From positions 3,395,001-3,459,000 of the forward strand of contig JBBMOA010000022.1 in the NCBI GenBank assembly GCA_037954235.1: 64,000 nucleotides of DNA. Reading direction: 5' to 3'. The DNA is from Aulostomus chinensis (lineage: Eukaryota > Chordata > Actinopteri > Syngnathiformes > Aulostomidae). The position numbers and the translations under genes are program-made. Below, piece by piece: positions 11,701-22,282 of this stretch. The stretch's first letter is position 1, and every line of letters begins with the position of its first letter. Under the pieces are notes generated by a model. The model searched no databases and was not told the DNA's origin. It worked only from the letters and a program-made list of their open reading frames with translations.

Positions 11701-12664
11701 CCTCTCGCCACGACGAATATGATCGCGACGGCCGGCGCAGACGTTCCCGCAGCCGAAGCTACGAGAGATACCGATCACGCAGCCCCTCTTACGACCGCCG
11801 GCGGCGGCGATCTGAGAGTCCTCGAGAGTGCGTTCCCTTTCCTTGCCCCCGATGAAGGATTTTCCTTGTCGTGACTCCGACTTGAACTTTTCCCTTCGTT
11901 CTTCAGGTCTCGTGGGCGGATGTACGGAAGGGGAAGAAGCAGGAGCCGCGAGGAAGACAGGTAGGGTCGAATAGAAAGCCTTTATTGTCGTTGCACACAG
12001 TAGAATGAGATTTGAAAAGCAGCTCCTTCAGCGTGAGGCTGTGGTGGAGTCAAGCATCCAGCAGTAGGAAAGGGTGTCGTAGGACCTTTTCTTGGTCTGT
12101 CGGTCCTTGAGGAGATCAATCAACTGTTGATTTCATACGTTAAAACAAATTTCTGTGGCCAGAAATACTGAAGCAAGTAAAACTAAAATATGTTTGAATA
12201 ATAAATTGCGAGCACAAGTTTGTGGATTCTTTTCCTCGAAGTAAAACACAGCGGAAGTCCGACAGAACGTCATAAACAAACAAGATGGCGAGTTGTTAAA
12301 TTCTCCCCTGACCTGCGGTGCTGAACTGGTCTGATCGTAAACTACCGTCAGCGGCGCTGGAGAGGCCTTCCTGTGTAGCGCCTGACTTGCAGTCGTTTCT
12401 GGAGTGACGGAAGCATTCAGCTGTTTGATCTGCGTCCTCAGATACAGGCCGCGGCCTCAGAGGGAGTCCAGAGGAAGATCCAGGTCACATTCCAGATCCG
12501 CATCCCCGGGAGAGCCTATGAACCCAGCGTCGACTTCCCATTACACAGAGGAGGAAGTGCGAGGGACACACACGCCGTCCCGCTCCAGGTCTCACTCCAT
12601 GTCAAGATCTCGCTCTCGCTCCCGTTCTCGGTCCTGGGCTGGACGCAAGTCAGGAGGACGCTAG
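8776..12664 (+). CDS. srsf10: SR-family splicing factor 10 (SRp38/FUSIP1)
   Basis: Nuclear RNA-binding splicing regulator. Exons 8776-8840, 10330-10434, 11458-11561, 11656-11827, 11907-11960 and 12442-12664 are all in phase and encode 240 residues. The N-terminus starts MARYMRPPNTSLFVRN and continues through one RRM, with RNP2 (LFVRNI) and RNP1 (RGFAYIQF), to QIEIQFAQGDRKTPNQMKAKE, which is diagnostic for SRSF10. A C-terminal RS domain is rich in RS/SR dipeptides and ends SWAGRKSGGR. Intron 2 starts ATATCCTTT, so it is a U12 (minor spliceosome) intron. Poly(A) signals lie at 13055-13060 and 13645-13650. The RS domain is shorter than I recall for mammals. The a/b paralogue is not resolved. Confidence 0.92.
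10347..10352 (+). promoter_or_regulatory. srsf10: Candidate competing U2-type 5' splice site inside srsf10 exon 2
   Basis: GTGAGT follows GCGGC inside coding exon 2, upstream of the U12 donor at 10435. It is the best match to a major-spliceosome donor in the exon. In mammals Srsf10 is reported to autoregulate through an exon tied to its minor intron; this site is a plausible partner for the downstream purine-rich exon, but that is inference. Confidence 0.35.
10435..11457 (+). other. srsf10: U12-type (minor) intron of srsf10, predicted AT-AT ends
   Basis: The intron begins ATATCCTTTC, the consensus U12 AT-AC-class donor. It has CCTTAAC at 11441-11447, the consensus U12 branch site, about 11 nt before the exon. 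Joining 10434 to 11458 gives RGFAYIQFEDVRDAEDA and preserves RNP1, which makes the last two intron bases AT rather than AC or AG. An AG three bases before the end (after 11454) would also keep frame but would replace Q with HM inside RNP1. Confidence 0.8.
10593..10891 (+). other. srsf10: Purine-rich candidate autoregulatory exon of srsf10
   Basis: Inside the U12 intron, a 299-nt block runs from an acceptor (TTGCTTCAG, ending 10592) to a donor (GTAACG, 10892). It is unusually rich in GAA/AAG/GGA motifs, as in exonic splicing enhancers, and contains stops in frame. An intronic poly(A) signal AATAAA lies at 11193-11198, so the block could be part of a terminal exon. This matches the layout reported for the mammalian Srsf10 autoregulatory exon (known from the literature, not tested here). 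Confidence 0.5.
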
Positions 12665-13660
12665 AAGGTCTCTGGTCCACCTTGTAAGCTTCATTCAGTT
12701 CAGTCAGACCAGGTTTGGTCGTCCGGTGATTTGTTTGTTGGTTTTGACATGAATGTGACTTCCACTGAGCTACGTGTAGAATACTTTTTTTGCACTTCCG
12801 TTTTAAAACCAACGCTGGCCCTTTGCTCGGTTTTGTAAACTCTGTAAGATTTCCTGATAGGATATGAAGCGTTTCCTCTGTTCAGTGGTAGCTGGCCAAG
12901 AATAACCTCTTGTCTTTTTTATATAAAGTTGACTGATTTTATTTTGTTTTCTAAATCCTATGCAGCCACTTTTGCTAAAAGAACATTCAGTATTTTAAAG
13001 ACAGACTCCAGTCTGTTGATGTGCTGTCAGCGTTTGTGTGTTTTAAAGATTTATAATAAACCACATAGATTTGACTTTGCTGCAGAGCATTTTCCAAAGC
13101 TGCTGTACATTCGTCTTCCCTCCCACCAGTCCCAGTCTGCTAGCACATTCAGAAACCTTCAGCTTATTATGGATCGGTGATCTGCTGCATTGTTCAGTAT
13201 TCGTGGTTCTACAATCGGTAATCCAGTCGGAAGCAGCAACTGAGGAGGAACCTGCACGGCGTGACCCTGCTACCATAACGGGACTGAAACGACACCTCTA
13301 CCCTCATCTAATCTCTACAGTTTCGTTTCCTGCCATGAAACGGAGAACCAGTGACTCCCCTGAAGGATGAAACGTTGACGTGAATCTAGTCTGCGTTGGA
13401 AAATGTTGTCTGTGGCGGCTAAATTATCCACAAACTCTGCAATGGTCCTTGTTTCAGACGTGTTGAAATGGTTGTGAGTGTTCTGTAAGAGTAGACCCGC
13501 TCAAAAAGGCATTTCATATTGGAATATTTCTGGTTCTGAGAGGAGGAACAGAGGTCTGTTTTCACTTGGTTTTTCAGAATTGTCACTGCATGTTTTATCT
13601 TCCTGATCTTCTAGCGTTGGATGGAAGAAACTGTTCTTTGGAGTAATAAACGGATTACTT
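12665..13660 (+). other. srsf10: srsf10 3' UTR
   Basis: Non-coding stretch after the stop, with two AATAAA signals (13055-13060 and 13645-13650). No other exon is recognised. Confidence 0.6.
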
Positions 13661-15698
13661 TCAGTATAAGGAAACCCTGTGTAGTTTCAGTTTGTAAGCT
13701 ATCCCACCTTAAAGCAACACACTCACTGTTGGGAAAATGGTAATTGTCCCTTTCTTGAGCCAGACGACCCCTTTCACCGCTCTGTGTGCATCAGGGAGCT
13801 CCAGACGAGAACATGGCCTCACACCGTCAAACACGCGTCAGTCCTAGAGTGGCCTTAGCAGCGTTAAGAGAACCACGCTTGTGAGTAAAATACCTCCTTA
13901 AAACAGCATGTAGGTGTGGATTTTCTGGAGGTTTATCGGCGTCAGGGGTGATGATGGATCCCGGTATGAGGTCCAGCTGGACCTGCACGGGAAACACACC
14001 AGCCGAGCCACTCTGGCCTCAGCCATCGATTTCCTTTTAATGGAACCGTAGCCGCGAGGAACAACTTAAATTAGACTCCCAGTGTGGAAGCAATCATGGA
14101 TGAAATCGGACATGACCCATTGATCACTATTGGCAAAAAACACACACACACATAACTTCACACTTTGCATGGGGTTGTGATGTGGAACCTCACAAACTGT
14201 AACTGTAAAATAAACCTGGAGGAAACGAGCACAGTCACAAATGTCGGCCTGAAGGAACCAAATCCTGGAGGGTTCTGTCCAGCCGGGGTGTGAAGAATCG
14301 CGTGGACGACGACCTGTACTTGTTCATCAGATTCTCATTCCCTCTCAAAATGATTTGCGGAAAACCGGTCCCTTACAGAGCGGCGTAGAGCAGTAGAGTC
14401 GATCAGCATTGATGGTTCACAGGCAGAGATCTGTCTTCTGTCTCAGAATTTGTAATGGAAACAGGATTTGAGTGCCCGTCTAAAATCGGCTGTGGACAGT
14501 AGACTGAGAGCAGGCGACTGTTGAAGTTGCGTGTGCTGTTTTACATATCGGCCCTGCCACTCATCAAGTAAGAAAAAGAAGCTCTCAAGTGATGCGCTGG
14601 TATTTAGGCAGTGGAAAAGCCCAAGAATTGATCACTCATCAGCTGATTCATTGTTGTTTTGGTTGTTCCTCTCCGCTGCGGTTCATTGTTCTGAGATAGT
14701 TTCCTGCTGCTGGAAACTCTGATGTAAGACCAAGCAGCAGATATTGAGCGTTTAAGCCGAGTATTTGAGGTCGCAACAGGATACGGATCCACTCTGGAGG
14801 CAGTTTGTTGTCGGGAGTCCCTCTGGGCGGTCGCACCACAGTGCGATGTCCTGCTGTGCCACATAAACCAGGATCAAACAAGCTCGGGGTCCTTTGGGTC
14901 CGAGCGCAAGAAGCCAACAAACAATTGACTAACCCTGCGACACATTTCACCCCTCAGTCCATCGAAACTGCTGCGAGGTAAATGGCAACATCCCATCGCA
15001 TCAGGATTGATTTTTCTCAGGCTTCATGCTGTAAAGTAGCAGGCGTCGTTAGTTTATGTCCAGTTTTCCGCGGCGGCAGCAGCAGCAGAGCCTGGGCCCA
15101 GCATGAAGGACTGTCTGACCACAAAAGGCCTTTGCTGTTCCACTTCATATCAAAGATGAAAGGTGAGCTCCCAGCCTCAAGATCTGAGTTTGCAAGAGCA
15201 TTTCAGAAGTAAACGGAACCAAATTAGCTGTATTAAACCCGTGTGGTTGTCTTCTTTGTTGGCGTCTCAAGGATAATGAGCTTATTGATCTCCATTTGAT
15301 GGTTTGAATTGATTTTCTTGTGTCTGATTGTTTCTGAAGGTCACAGCAGGTGACGAGAGACGCTTAAGATTTTGCTGGCGATGCACAGTATTGGATTTTT
15401 TTGTCTATTTCAGTTGATGTTGATTCCCTACATTTTTGACCTCATCTTATGTATCATTTTCCCATTTTGTGCATGCAGAAATGCACGCAAATGTGAGTTT
15501 AAAAAAGGGGGCTTTTTTTACTCTCTTGAGCTAAACTGGGTTGACACTCGTGATGTGCAGGTATCGTGCGTCCCTGTGTTGAATTTTTAAGGGTGCAGCT
15601 GCTGTCTTTTCTCTGATCATTGAAGAAAAAAAATCATCAAAATCATCTTCCCCCTTGCTGTTTTGGTCCCATTTGTAGTTCTACTTGTGTAAAAAAAA
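13661..15698. other. Intergenic region and probable 5' UTR of gja9
   Basis: About 2 kb with no recognised protein-coding exon. A likely acceptor (TTTGTAG, ending 15678) lies 20 nt before the connexin ATG. A GC-rich block with CAG repeats around 15066-15162 ends in a GTGAGC donor at 15163 and may be the non-coding first exon, as connexin genes usually have one. The pairing of the two is inference. Confidence 0.4.
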
Positions 15699-17201
15699 AT
15701 GGGAGACTGGAACTTCCTCGGTGGGATCTTGGAGGAGGTGCATATCCACTCCACCATGGTCGGCAAGATCTGGTTGACCATCCTGTTCATATTCCGGATG
15801 TTGGTGCTGGGCGTCGCTGCCGAGGACGTGTGGAACGACGAGCAATCCGACTTCGTCTGCAACACCGAGCAGCCTGGTTGCCGTAACGTCTGCTACGACC
15901 AGGCCTTCCCCATCTCCCTCATCCGCTACTGGGTGCTGCAGGTGATTTTTGTCTCCTCGCCCTCCCTGGTCTACATGGGCCACGCCATCTACCAGCTGCG
16001 AGCTCTGGAGAAGGAGCGCCACTGCAAGAAGGTGGCTCTCCGTCGGGAGCTGGAGGCGGTGGATGTGGAGCTGGCGGAGGTGAGGAGGAGGATTGAAAAG
16101 GAGATGAGGCAGCTGGAGCAGGGTAAGCTCAACAAGGCACCGCTGAGAGGCTCTCTGCTCTGCACCTACGTGGCCCACATCGTAACACGCTCAGTAGTGG
16201 AGGTCAGCTTCATGATGGGCCAGTTCCTCCTCTACGGCCACCGCCTGAGCTCTCTCTACAAGTGTGAGCGGGAACCCTGCCCCAATGTGGTGGACTGCTT
16301 CGTGTCCCGGCCAACGGAGAAAACTGTGTTCATGATGTTCATGCAAGTGATTGCCTGCATCTCGCTGTTCCTCAGCCTTCTGGAGATCATGCACCTGGGC
16401 TACAAGAAGATCAAGAAAGGCATCCTGGACTACTACCCGCATATTAAAGATGACCTGGACGATTATTATGTCAACAAGTCCAAAAAGAACTCAGTTGTGC
16501 ATCAGGTTTGCACCGGGACTTCAGGAAGTCGCAAGACGACGATTCCCACGGCGCCAAGTGGATACACATTGCTGTTGGAGAAGCAGGGTAACGGACCCAA
16601 TTACCCGCTTCTCAACGCCTCCTCCGCCTTCGTCCCCATACAAGGAGACCCTGGTGTGAAGCCAGATGGCCACAAGGATGGCAAGGAGGGGGTACCGAGC
16701 CCCACAGAGCAAAACAGTAACTCCAACAACACAAGCAGCGAGACCCGTTCCCCTCCGGCAGACAAACAGGACGACCCAGAGGAGCCAATATCGCCCCATC
16801 ACGAGGGCCTGGAGCGTGCCCAGTATCCCACCCTGCCTGTGGCCGACTCTTCAGCCTGCACAACACTGTCAGGCATTGTGAGGAAGTCGAGACGGATCAG
16901 TCCGCAGTGGAACTGTTCTACAGTGGCAGAGGGCACCGGTTCGGACAGTGGAGATTCCTACCACGGCAGCAACAGCATGAAGCTACGTAGCAGCTGCGTG
17001 GGCCCCAGAGCCAGGATGCTCTCCAAATCAGAGATTAAGAGGCCGAGCAGGTCCCACAGCCCAGACTCGGCTGGGGAGCTGAGCTCTGTATCCAGACACA
17101 GCCGTGAGAGCAACAGCCCCACTGCTTCCTCGCCAAACCGCAGAGTGTCAGCGGCGAGCAGCGGCAGCAGCAGGCGAGCTCCAACTGACCTGCAAATATA
17201 A
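15699..17201 (+). CDS. gja9: Gap-junction connexin, alpha group, Cx59/GJA9-like
   Basis: Four-pass membrane protein forming intercellular channels; fish members of this group are known from retinal horizontal cells. A single uninterrupted coding exon of 500 codons, as is normal for connexins. It begins MGDWNFLGGILEEVHIHST. The first extracellular loop has C54-x6-C61-x3-C65 and the second has C-x4-C-x5-C (KCEREPCPNVVDC). Strongly conserved stretches include SLIRYWVLQVIFVSSPSLVY and CFVSRPTEKT. The intracellular loop (ELEAVDVELAEVRRRIEKE) and the final residues RRAPTDLQI match what I remember of GJA9 (RRVPTDLQI) rather than GJA3 or GJA8. The C-terminal tail is long, Ser/Pro-rich and low in conservation. 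The gene is convergent with mycbp. Confidence 0.9.
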   Translation: MGDWNFLGGILEEVHIHSTMVGKIWLTILFIFRMLVLGVAAEDVWNDEQSDFVCNTEQPGCRNVCYDQAFPISLIRYWVLQVIFVSSPSLVYMGHAIYQLRALEKERHCKKVALRRELEAVDVELAEVRRRIEKEMRQLEQGKLNKAPLRGSLLCTYVAHIVTRSVVEVSFMMGQFLLYGHRLSSLYKCEREPCPNVVDCFVSRPTEKTVFMMFMQVIACISLFLSLLEIMHLGYKKIKKGILDYYPHIKDDLDDYYVNKSKKNSVVHQVCTGTSGSRKTTIPTAPSGYTLLLEKQGNGPNYPLLNASSAFVPIQGDPGVKPDGHKDGKEGVPSPTEQNSNSNNTSSETRSPPADKQDDPEEPISPHHEGLERAQYPTLPVADSSACTTLSGIVRKSRRISPQWNCSTVAEGTGSDSGDSYHGSNSMKLRSSCVGPRARMLSKSEIKRPSRSHSPDSAGELSSVSRHSRESNSPTASSPNRRVSAASSGSSRRAPTDLQI

Positions 17202-18960
17202 ACCGCTGACTGCAGCAGCACAGCAGACGCCATGCTGCTCATGAAAGTTTTCACTCTCTTAAAGTTCTTAGAAATGCGAAAAGCACAAAGAGCCTTTGCT
17301 TTGGAGATGAAACACAAGCATCTCGACTGATCTAACGCAACACGCCAACATTTTGTAGGATTTTTGTCAATGTTGGTATGCTAGCACTTGCCACCCAATA
17401 CCATTGATTGTGCTAAGCTAACTAGCAGTCAGGTGCTCTCTGTGGGTCTTAGCCCCCCATGCAGAGGGAAAGGTGTTTCTTTTCTTGGGAGGATGGACGA
17501 TTCGCGTACTTCCCCAAAATATGTTGCGTTCCTTTAAAAAGAGCAACACAGATTTAAACGTGGTCATACCCACGATGCACAGGGACCGTCTGCTACAGGA
17601 AGTAAATGGACCTTTGATGAAAAACACAGCCTGAATAATTAAAAGGGAACAGGAAGGTGACCCATAAATCTGTAAAGCTGTTTTAGCTGCAGGACACATT
17701 TGAGGCAGCAGCGCCGTTTAAAGCTATGGTGCACGGCTTTTACATGTAAATAAGCGTCCGTCATAGTCCAGCGAGCTCACACCACCTGGCAAATCTTAAC
17801 ATTTTGAGTGTGTGGTGCAATAAAAGGTTGTGAAGGTTGCAGAGCAAGTTGAGGCAGGGGAACGGAAGGCGCACAGGGTCTCTGAGGATTTACCATGTTA
17901 AAACTGGGGCTTGGGAATCTTTTCAAGCTGTTTTGCAATGTTGTGATTTGCATCCAGTTAAGTTGCAAGTTCTGGGTCTGAACCGGGACTCGTGGCTCCT
18001 GAATTACAGGAAGAACTGCAGAAATGTGGTTCACACTGCCTGGCCAGGTTTCTCACCTGTGGGTAAACATTTATAGCTTCCATCCTATGTTATGATCGTC
18101 TTCTTACTCCCAGAAGGGAAAGACACACGCAGCAGCCGAGAGCGCTGAAGGAATTCCACCCCCACCCCCCCAAACGTGGACGATGACAACATGACTTGAA
18201 ATCATCCATTTCTTAAATTTTCTGCTGCTTTGACATGGAAAGGAAAAAAATTGCTGTTTCAAATGTGGTTGCTGAGTGGCAGGGCAGCAGCTTCACAAAG
18301 GTTTTGTAAAGTTACAACTCCCCGTTGCCAAGCTGTTCACATTTGGCTATGGTTTTAAATTCGGAGGTCTTACTGTGAAGGAAAACTTTCCTAGGCGACA
18401 TTCAGTTTCACTTCTGTCAGGAAATAATGTGAAATATATTCATTCGTTCAACTAAACAAAAATCTGTATTCCTCCCGTTAATGTCCACTCTAATCGTGTC
18501 ATTGCAGCCCTGCTGAGCAGCAGCTTTTACTTTCCTGCTTTTGTAAGATTGATTTCTCATAAAAGCAACATTGTCCAAACAATATTTCGAGAGGCAAGAA
18601 TTTATCAGACCAATCATGATATAAAAATGTCTTGTGTTCTTTCCAAAGCTCTCTTGAACGTGGTGAGCGTTACATATTTGTGAATCCCAGCAAACCTTGG
18701 AAATCTGATTAATCCGACATGAACACAAACGTGAGGCTGAAAAAGAAGTAAAAATGGAGCTCTGCGGGGGCGACGTGTGTGCATCACAAAGGCATAACTT
18801 CGATGTCGCCACAACAGAGCCTCCTCTGTCTTCAGAGTGACAACAACCTCTGCAGCTCCTCAAACTTTTTTTTTTACATGAATCAAATGCTGCCTTATGC
18901 AAGAGAACGATTCACCGTGATTTATGTGTTCACTCTCCGATATGAAATAAAGATTTGTCT
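17202..18960 (+). other. gja9: gja9 3' UTR
   Basis: Runs from the connexin stop to an AATAAA at 18946-18951, just before the 3' end of the oppositely oriented mycbp gene. No exon is seen in it. The extent is inferred from the poly(A) signal. Confidence 0.5.
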
Positions 18961-19036
18961 ATGCTACTAAAAAATGCCACTGTTCAGTATTTTACTGATT
19001 CCTCATACAGATAAAGCCGTAACCATCCCTCCACTT

Positions 19037-20150
19037 CTACTCAGCCGCTCCCTCTTCAAGAGCCGGTTCATACTGCAGCAGCTGAAAATGACATGACAAG
19101 AGGAGTTAGAGGAGTCGGACACTCCAAACTCTGCAGCTGTCTTTGGTTCAGAACTCATCCCACCTTGTTCTTCAGCTCCTCTTTCTCCTCCATGAGCTGG
19201 TTGCATTTCTCTTTTAGCTCAGCAACCTCCAAGCGAAGAGCCTCCACTTCAGCAGACTCTGGACCAGAAACACCGAGATGAAGCTTTAGGAAGCTGTGTA
19301 AGTAGTTCAGGTTGACGCAGCTCTCAGCATTCAGTAACGGAGAATTTCGGCAGACAGAATAGTAATTAGCACAACTATCTTATAAAAACGATGTGGTTTG
19401 GTCTGCAGTATTGATTAAAAAAAAACAACAACCATTAATTTCAACATTAATCCCAGTAAGGGAGGATACTCCAGAGCATTGTTTGGTTTATCAGGCTCCT
19501 CATAAAGTGCCACTAGACCTATAAGAGACAAAAGGAAAGGTGAAGAAGCAGCTCAAAGTATGCAAAGAATGATCCCAGTCTGATCCAGTTGCCTCTACAC
19601 TTACCGCTTGTCAAAGTGTCAAGGACCCCAGATTTTTCAAGATATCTTCTAAAATGTTCTCGCTTCGACTCGGAGGTCTGAAACATGACAAATATTTCAC
19701 TTAAGCAGAAGTTTGCGAAGCCCTGGAGCAGCCAGGCAAAGTTTTGGGCAAACAAAGAAAAAGAAGAAAAAAAAAGGTAAAACTTGTTGCTTCCATTTCG
19801 TTAATTTAGGGCCACAATTAAAAAAAGCTTCCCTGAATTTCATTATTTTTGAGGCGACATTTTTCAGTTATTCAGGACAACTGTATAACTTGTGCCCGAC
19901 TAGTTTTACCAATGTACAATAATTATGGGTTCTTCTTTGTTTTTTTTTTCTTCTTTAATAAAAAGTTTTTAACATAACAAATAGAAGAAATAAATAAAGC
20001 TTTGCTTCTGCATGTCATACCGAGTGTAAGTTGCTGTGTAGCTAGCATGTTAGCATTCGCTTTCGGTACGACCAAATGTTTCCATGCAAAAATATTGAAT
20101 AAAAAGCATCAGAAAGTAAGTCAGTGAATACTCACTCTGTAGTGAGCCAT
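19037..20150 (-). CDS. mycbp: c-Myc binding protein (AMY-1)
   Basis: Small protein that binds the N-terminal region of c-Myc and also AKAP scaffolds and ciliary proteins. Five exons on the minus strand: 20150-20136 (MAHYR), 19677-19605, 19518-19470, 19293-19164 and 19081-19037. They total 312 nt and 103 residues, exactly the human length. Recognisable parts are SKREHFRRYLEKSGVLDTLT, LVALYEEPDKPNNALDFLK, a coiled-coil-like ELKEKCNQLMEEKEELKNK, and the end QYEPALEEGAAE before TAG. Intron 3 has a U12-like donor (GTATCCTC). The gene points towards gja9; in human, GJA9 and MYCBP lie on the same strand and form readthrough transcripts (memory). Confidence 0.93.
19294..19469 (-). other. mycbp: Probable U12-type GT-AG intron of mycbp
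   Basis: On the minus strand the intron starts GTATCCTCCC after CTGGA and ends ACACAG. AACCTGAAC, close to the U12 branch consensus, sits about 12 nt before the acceptor. The phase and protein match across this junction (NALE/D-FLK) are good. Confidence 0.55.
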
Positions 20151-22282
20151 GGAGGCGACCATACATGAATAATTCACGGTTTTTAGAAAATATGACAAAT
20201 TCATAAACTCGAAGTCCTAACAGGTGGTTTGTTCCAATCCATCAACACATTGTTGATGTAGTCGTTGCCATAACAACACAGTTAGAGGAAGCGCTCTCTT
20301 ACCAAACTAGCCATTCCAATAATTTATATGTATATGATGTATTCATACGTATAAATTATTTTTTTTAAATGAGCAATATTGATTATTGAATTCTAATGTT
20401 GAGAATTTTTTTTTTTAGATGTTTTTCCTAGTTCTATTTTTCTACTAACGCTATACAAGTAACTGCGTGCCCATGGGCTAGTTGTTGGTCATGTGCTCAT
20501 ACGTCATATCCTCACTGTTGATATGTAAAGTATCTGAACGGTTCCCTCCGGGGAACGTAAAAGTCCGTGTAGCCCATCCAGGCGCTGTTTAGATCGGCGC
20601 TTCCGCACACCACCTTGAAAACACCGCTCACAAGACTGTTTGTGAGTCTAGTCGTGAAAAACAGCATCGTCGTTGGTGTTTCGCCGGTAACATGAAACTT
20701 CTACTTCTAGTGAATCATTGACCCACCAACTTATCAGTCTGTCACAGCCAATATTCTATCTTAAAGGTAAGCAGACTTAAAAGTGTCTACAATTTTTGCG
20801 GAAGCCAGTAATAAATAGTGAATAGCTAGCTTGTTACGAACTTGTCAGCTAACGTAGCTTGTTAAGAGCAGTTTATTATTTGTTATAACGCTTTATTTGT
20901 CAGATTTATTTTTTACATTATTACTAGTTAACTAACCAGCCACTGCTGGAGCAAAAGGTTGTTTTTGTCTTAAAGTTGAAGTGTCTGATGGTGAAGACGA
21001 GTGTTGTGCTCTTGTACCAAAAAAGGGTGTCTCTTTTAATGCGAGGACAAAGTCAGAATTATGCGCAAGGCAATGTTTTCTAGAATTTGGCGCAAGCTGA
21101 ATTGGTACGTTGTGACTCAGAATGCCTTATTTCACCCTTCACTTTAGAAATCATTCCCTTGACAGTTTAAAAGTTTGATGAACAAGTTGAGAGCACGTCT
21201 GGCTGCCGTTGTCAGAGACTAAAATGAACTCAGTTCACCCAAACCTGGACGCACGGGTGCAGAGTTAACTGTCAAAAAAAACCCAAACAGAATACGTTCA
21301 TTGTTCCAGAGACGAAGGAGAGGAATGTTGATGCTGTCTCCGAGCATCTCATGACTCAAAAATGACTTCACAATCAAGTTTTTGCTGTCACTGCTACTCC
21401 CAAACTTAAAGATATAATGCGGTTTGTATGATGGGGAACATATTAAAACGTGATTAGAGAAAACTGGAGAATAATTACACTATTGTGATCATTGTATAGC
21501 GACGATAATATACTTTGTCTGCAAAGCACGCTCTTAAAAGGTCAATTTCGATATGAGTAATAGTAAAATAGTAATGTACAGTAGCTACTGTAAAATAGTA
21601 CTGTTCATGAAAAGAAAACATGTAAAATATTGTGGAAGAACTCAGTCTGAGTTTGTCTTGAAAAGAGAAGTTGAAGTGAGTCGTGACGTGGTGGCTGCAG
21701 CTGAGGAGGCGTCACCAGGCAGTCCATGAATCAACCACTAGTTCTCCAGGTGACGACGGCGCAGTTCTCTGACTTCAGTTCTGTGCTGAACCACGACAGA
21801 CGAACTAAACATGATGTTAATCGCTTTCAATGAAAAGGAGAATAGTACTTTAGTTTAAGGTTGATTGCCATGTTTAGGGTGCAGCAAACAATGTAGCTTT
21901 TAGATTTTAGCTGGTAAGGTTGGCCCGGAATTTCTCGCAGTGCTGTACCGTCATGAAGAATTTTCCGCACAAAGGTGGAAAAGACTGAAGATGCTGTCAG
22001 CACAATAGTCGAGCACACGTGGGATCAAAGGGTCATTCGACCTCGCAGCAGGGGCCTCGCGGCTCATCAACATGACGTCATCCGGCAGAGGCTGCAGTCC
22101 GAAAGGCTCAGTTCAACTCTGAGATAAAAGACAGCGAGGAAGAGAGATTCTCAAGTTCTTTGTTGTCATGAACTTCAACCTCACCCCCCCCCCCCAAAAG
22201 TCAAACACGCTTCAACATGCTACAAGCAAGTCGATATGACTCAGTTCCTCAAAAATAGTTTTGAAAGTTTTGACCTCACATT
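20151..22282. other. Region between mycbp and the LINE; possible non-coding first exon of slc17a5
   Basis: The mycbp promoter should lie just after 20150. A moderately GC-rich block at about 20530-20766 ends in AAAG/GTAAGC and could be an untranslated first exon on the plus strand, perhaps of slc17a5, whose coding exon has an upstream acceptor (ACCAGCAG near 26394). The remaining sequence to 22282 is AT-rich with no coding signal. Confidence 0.3.

Noticed and set aside
15681..16178. 165-codon minus-strand open frame
   Set aside because: Antisense shadow of the connexin coding exon; no family features.
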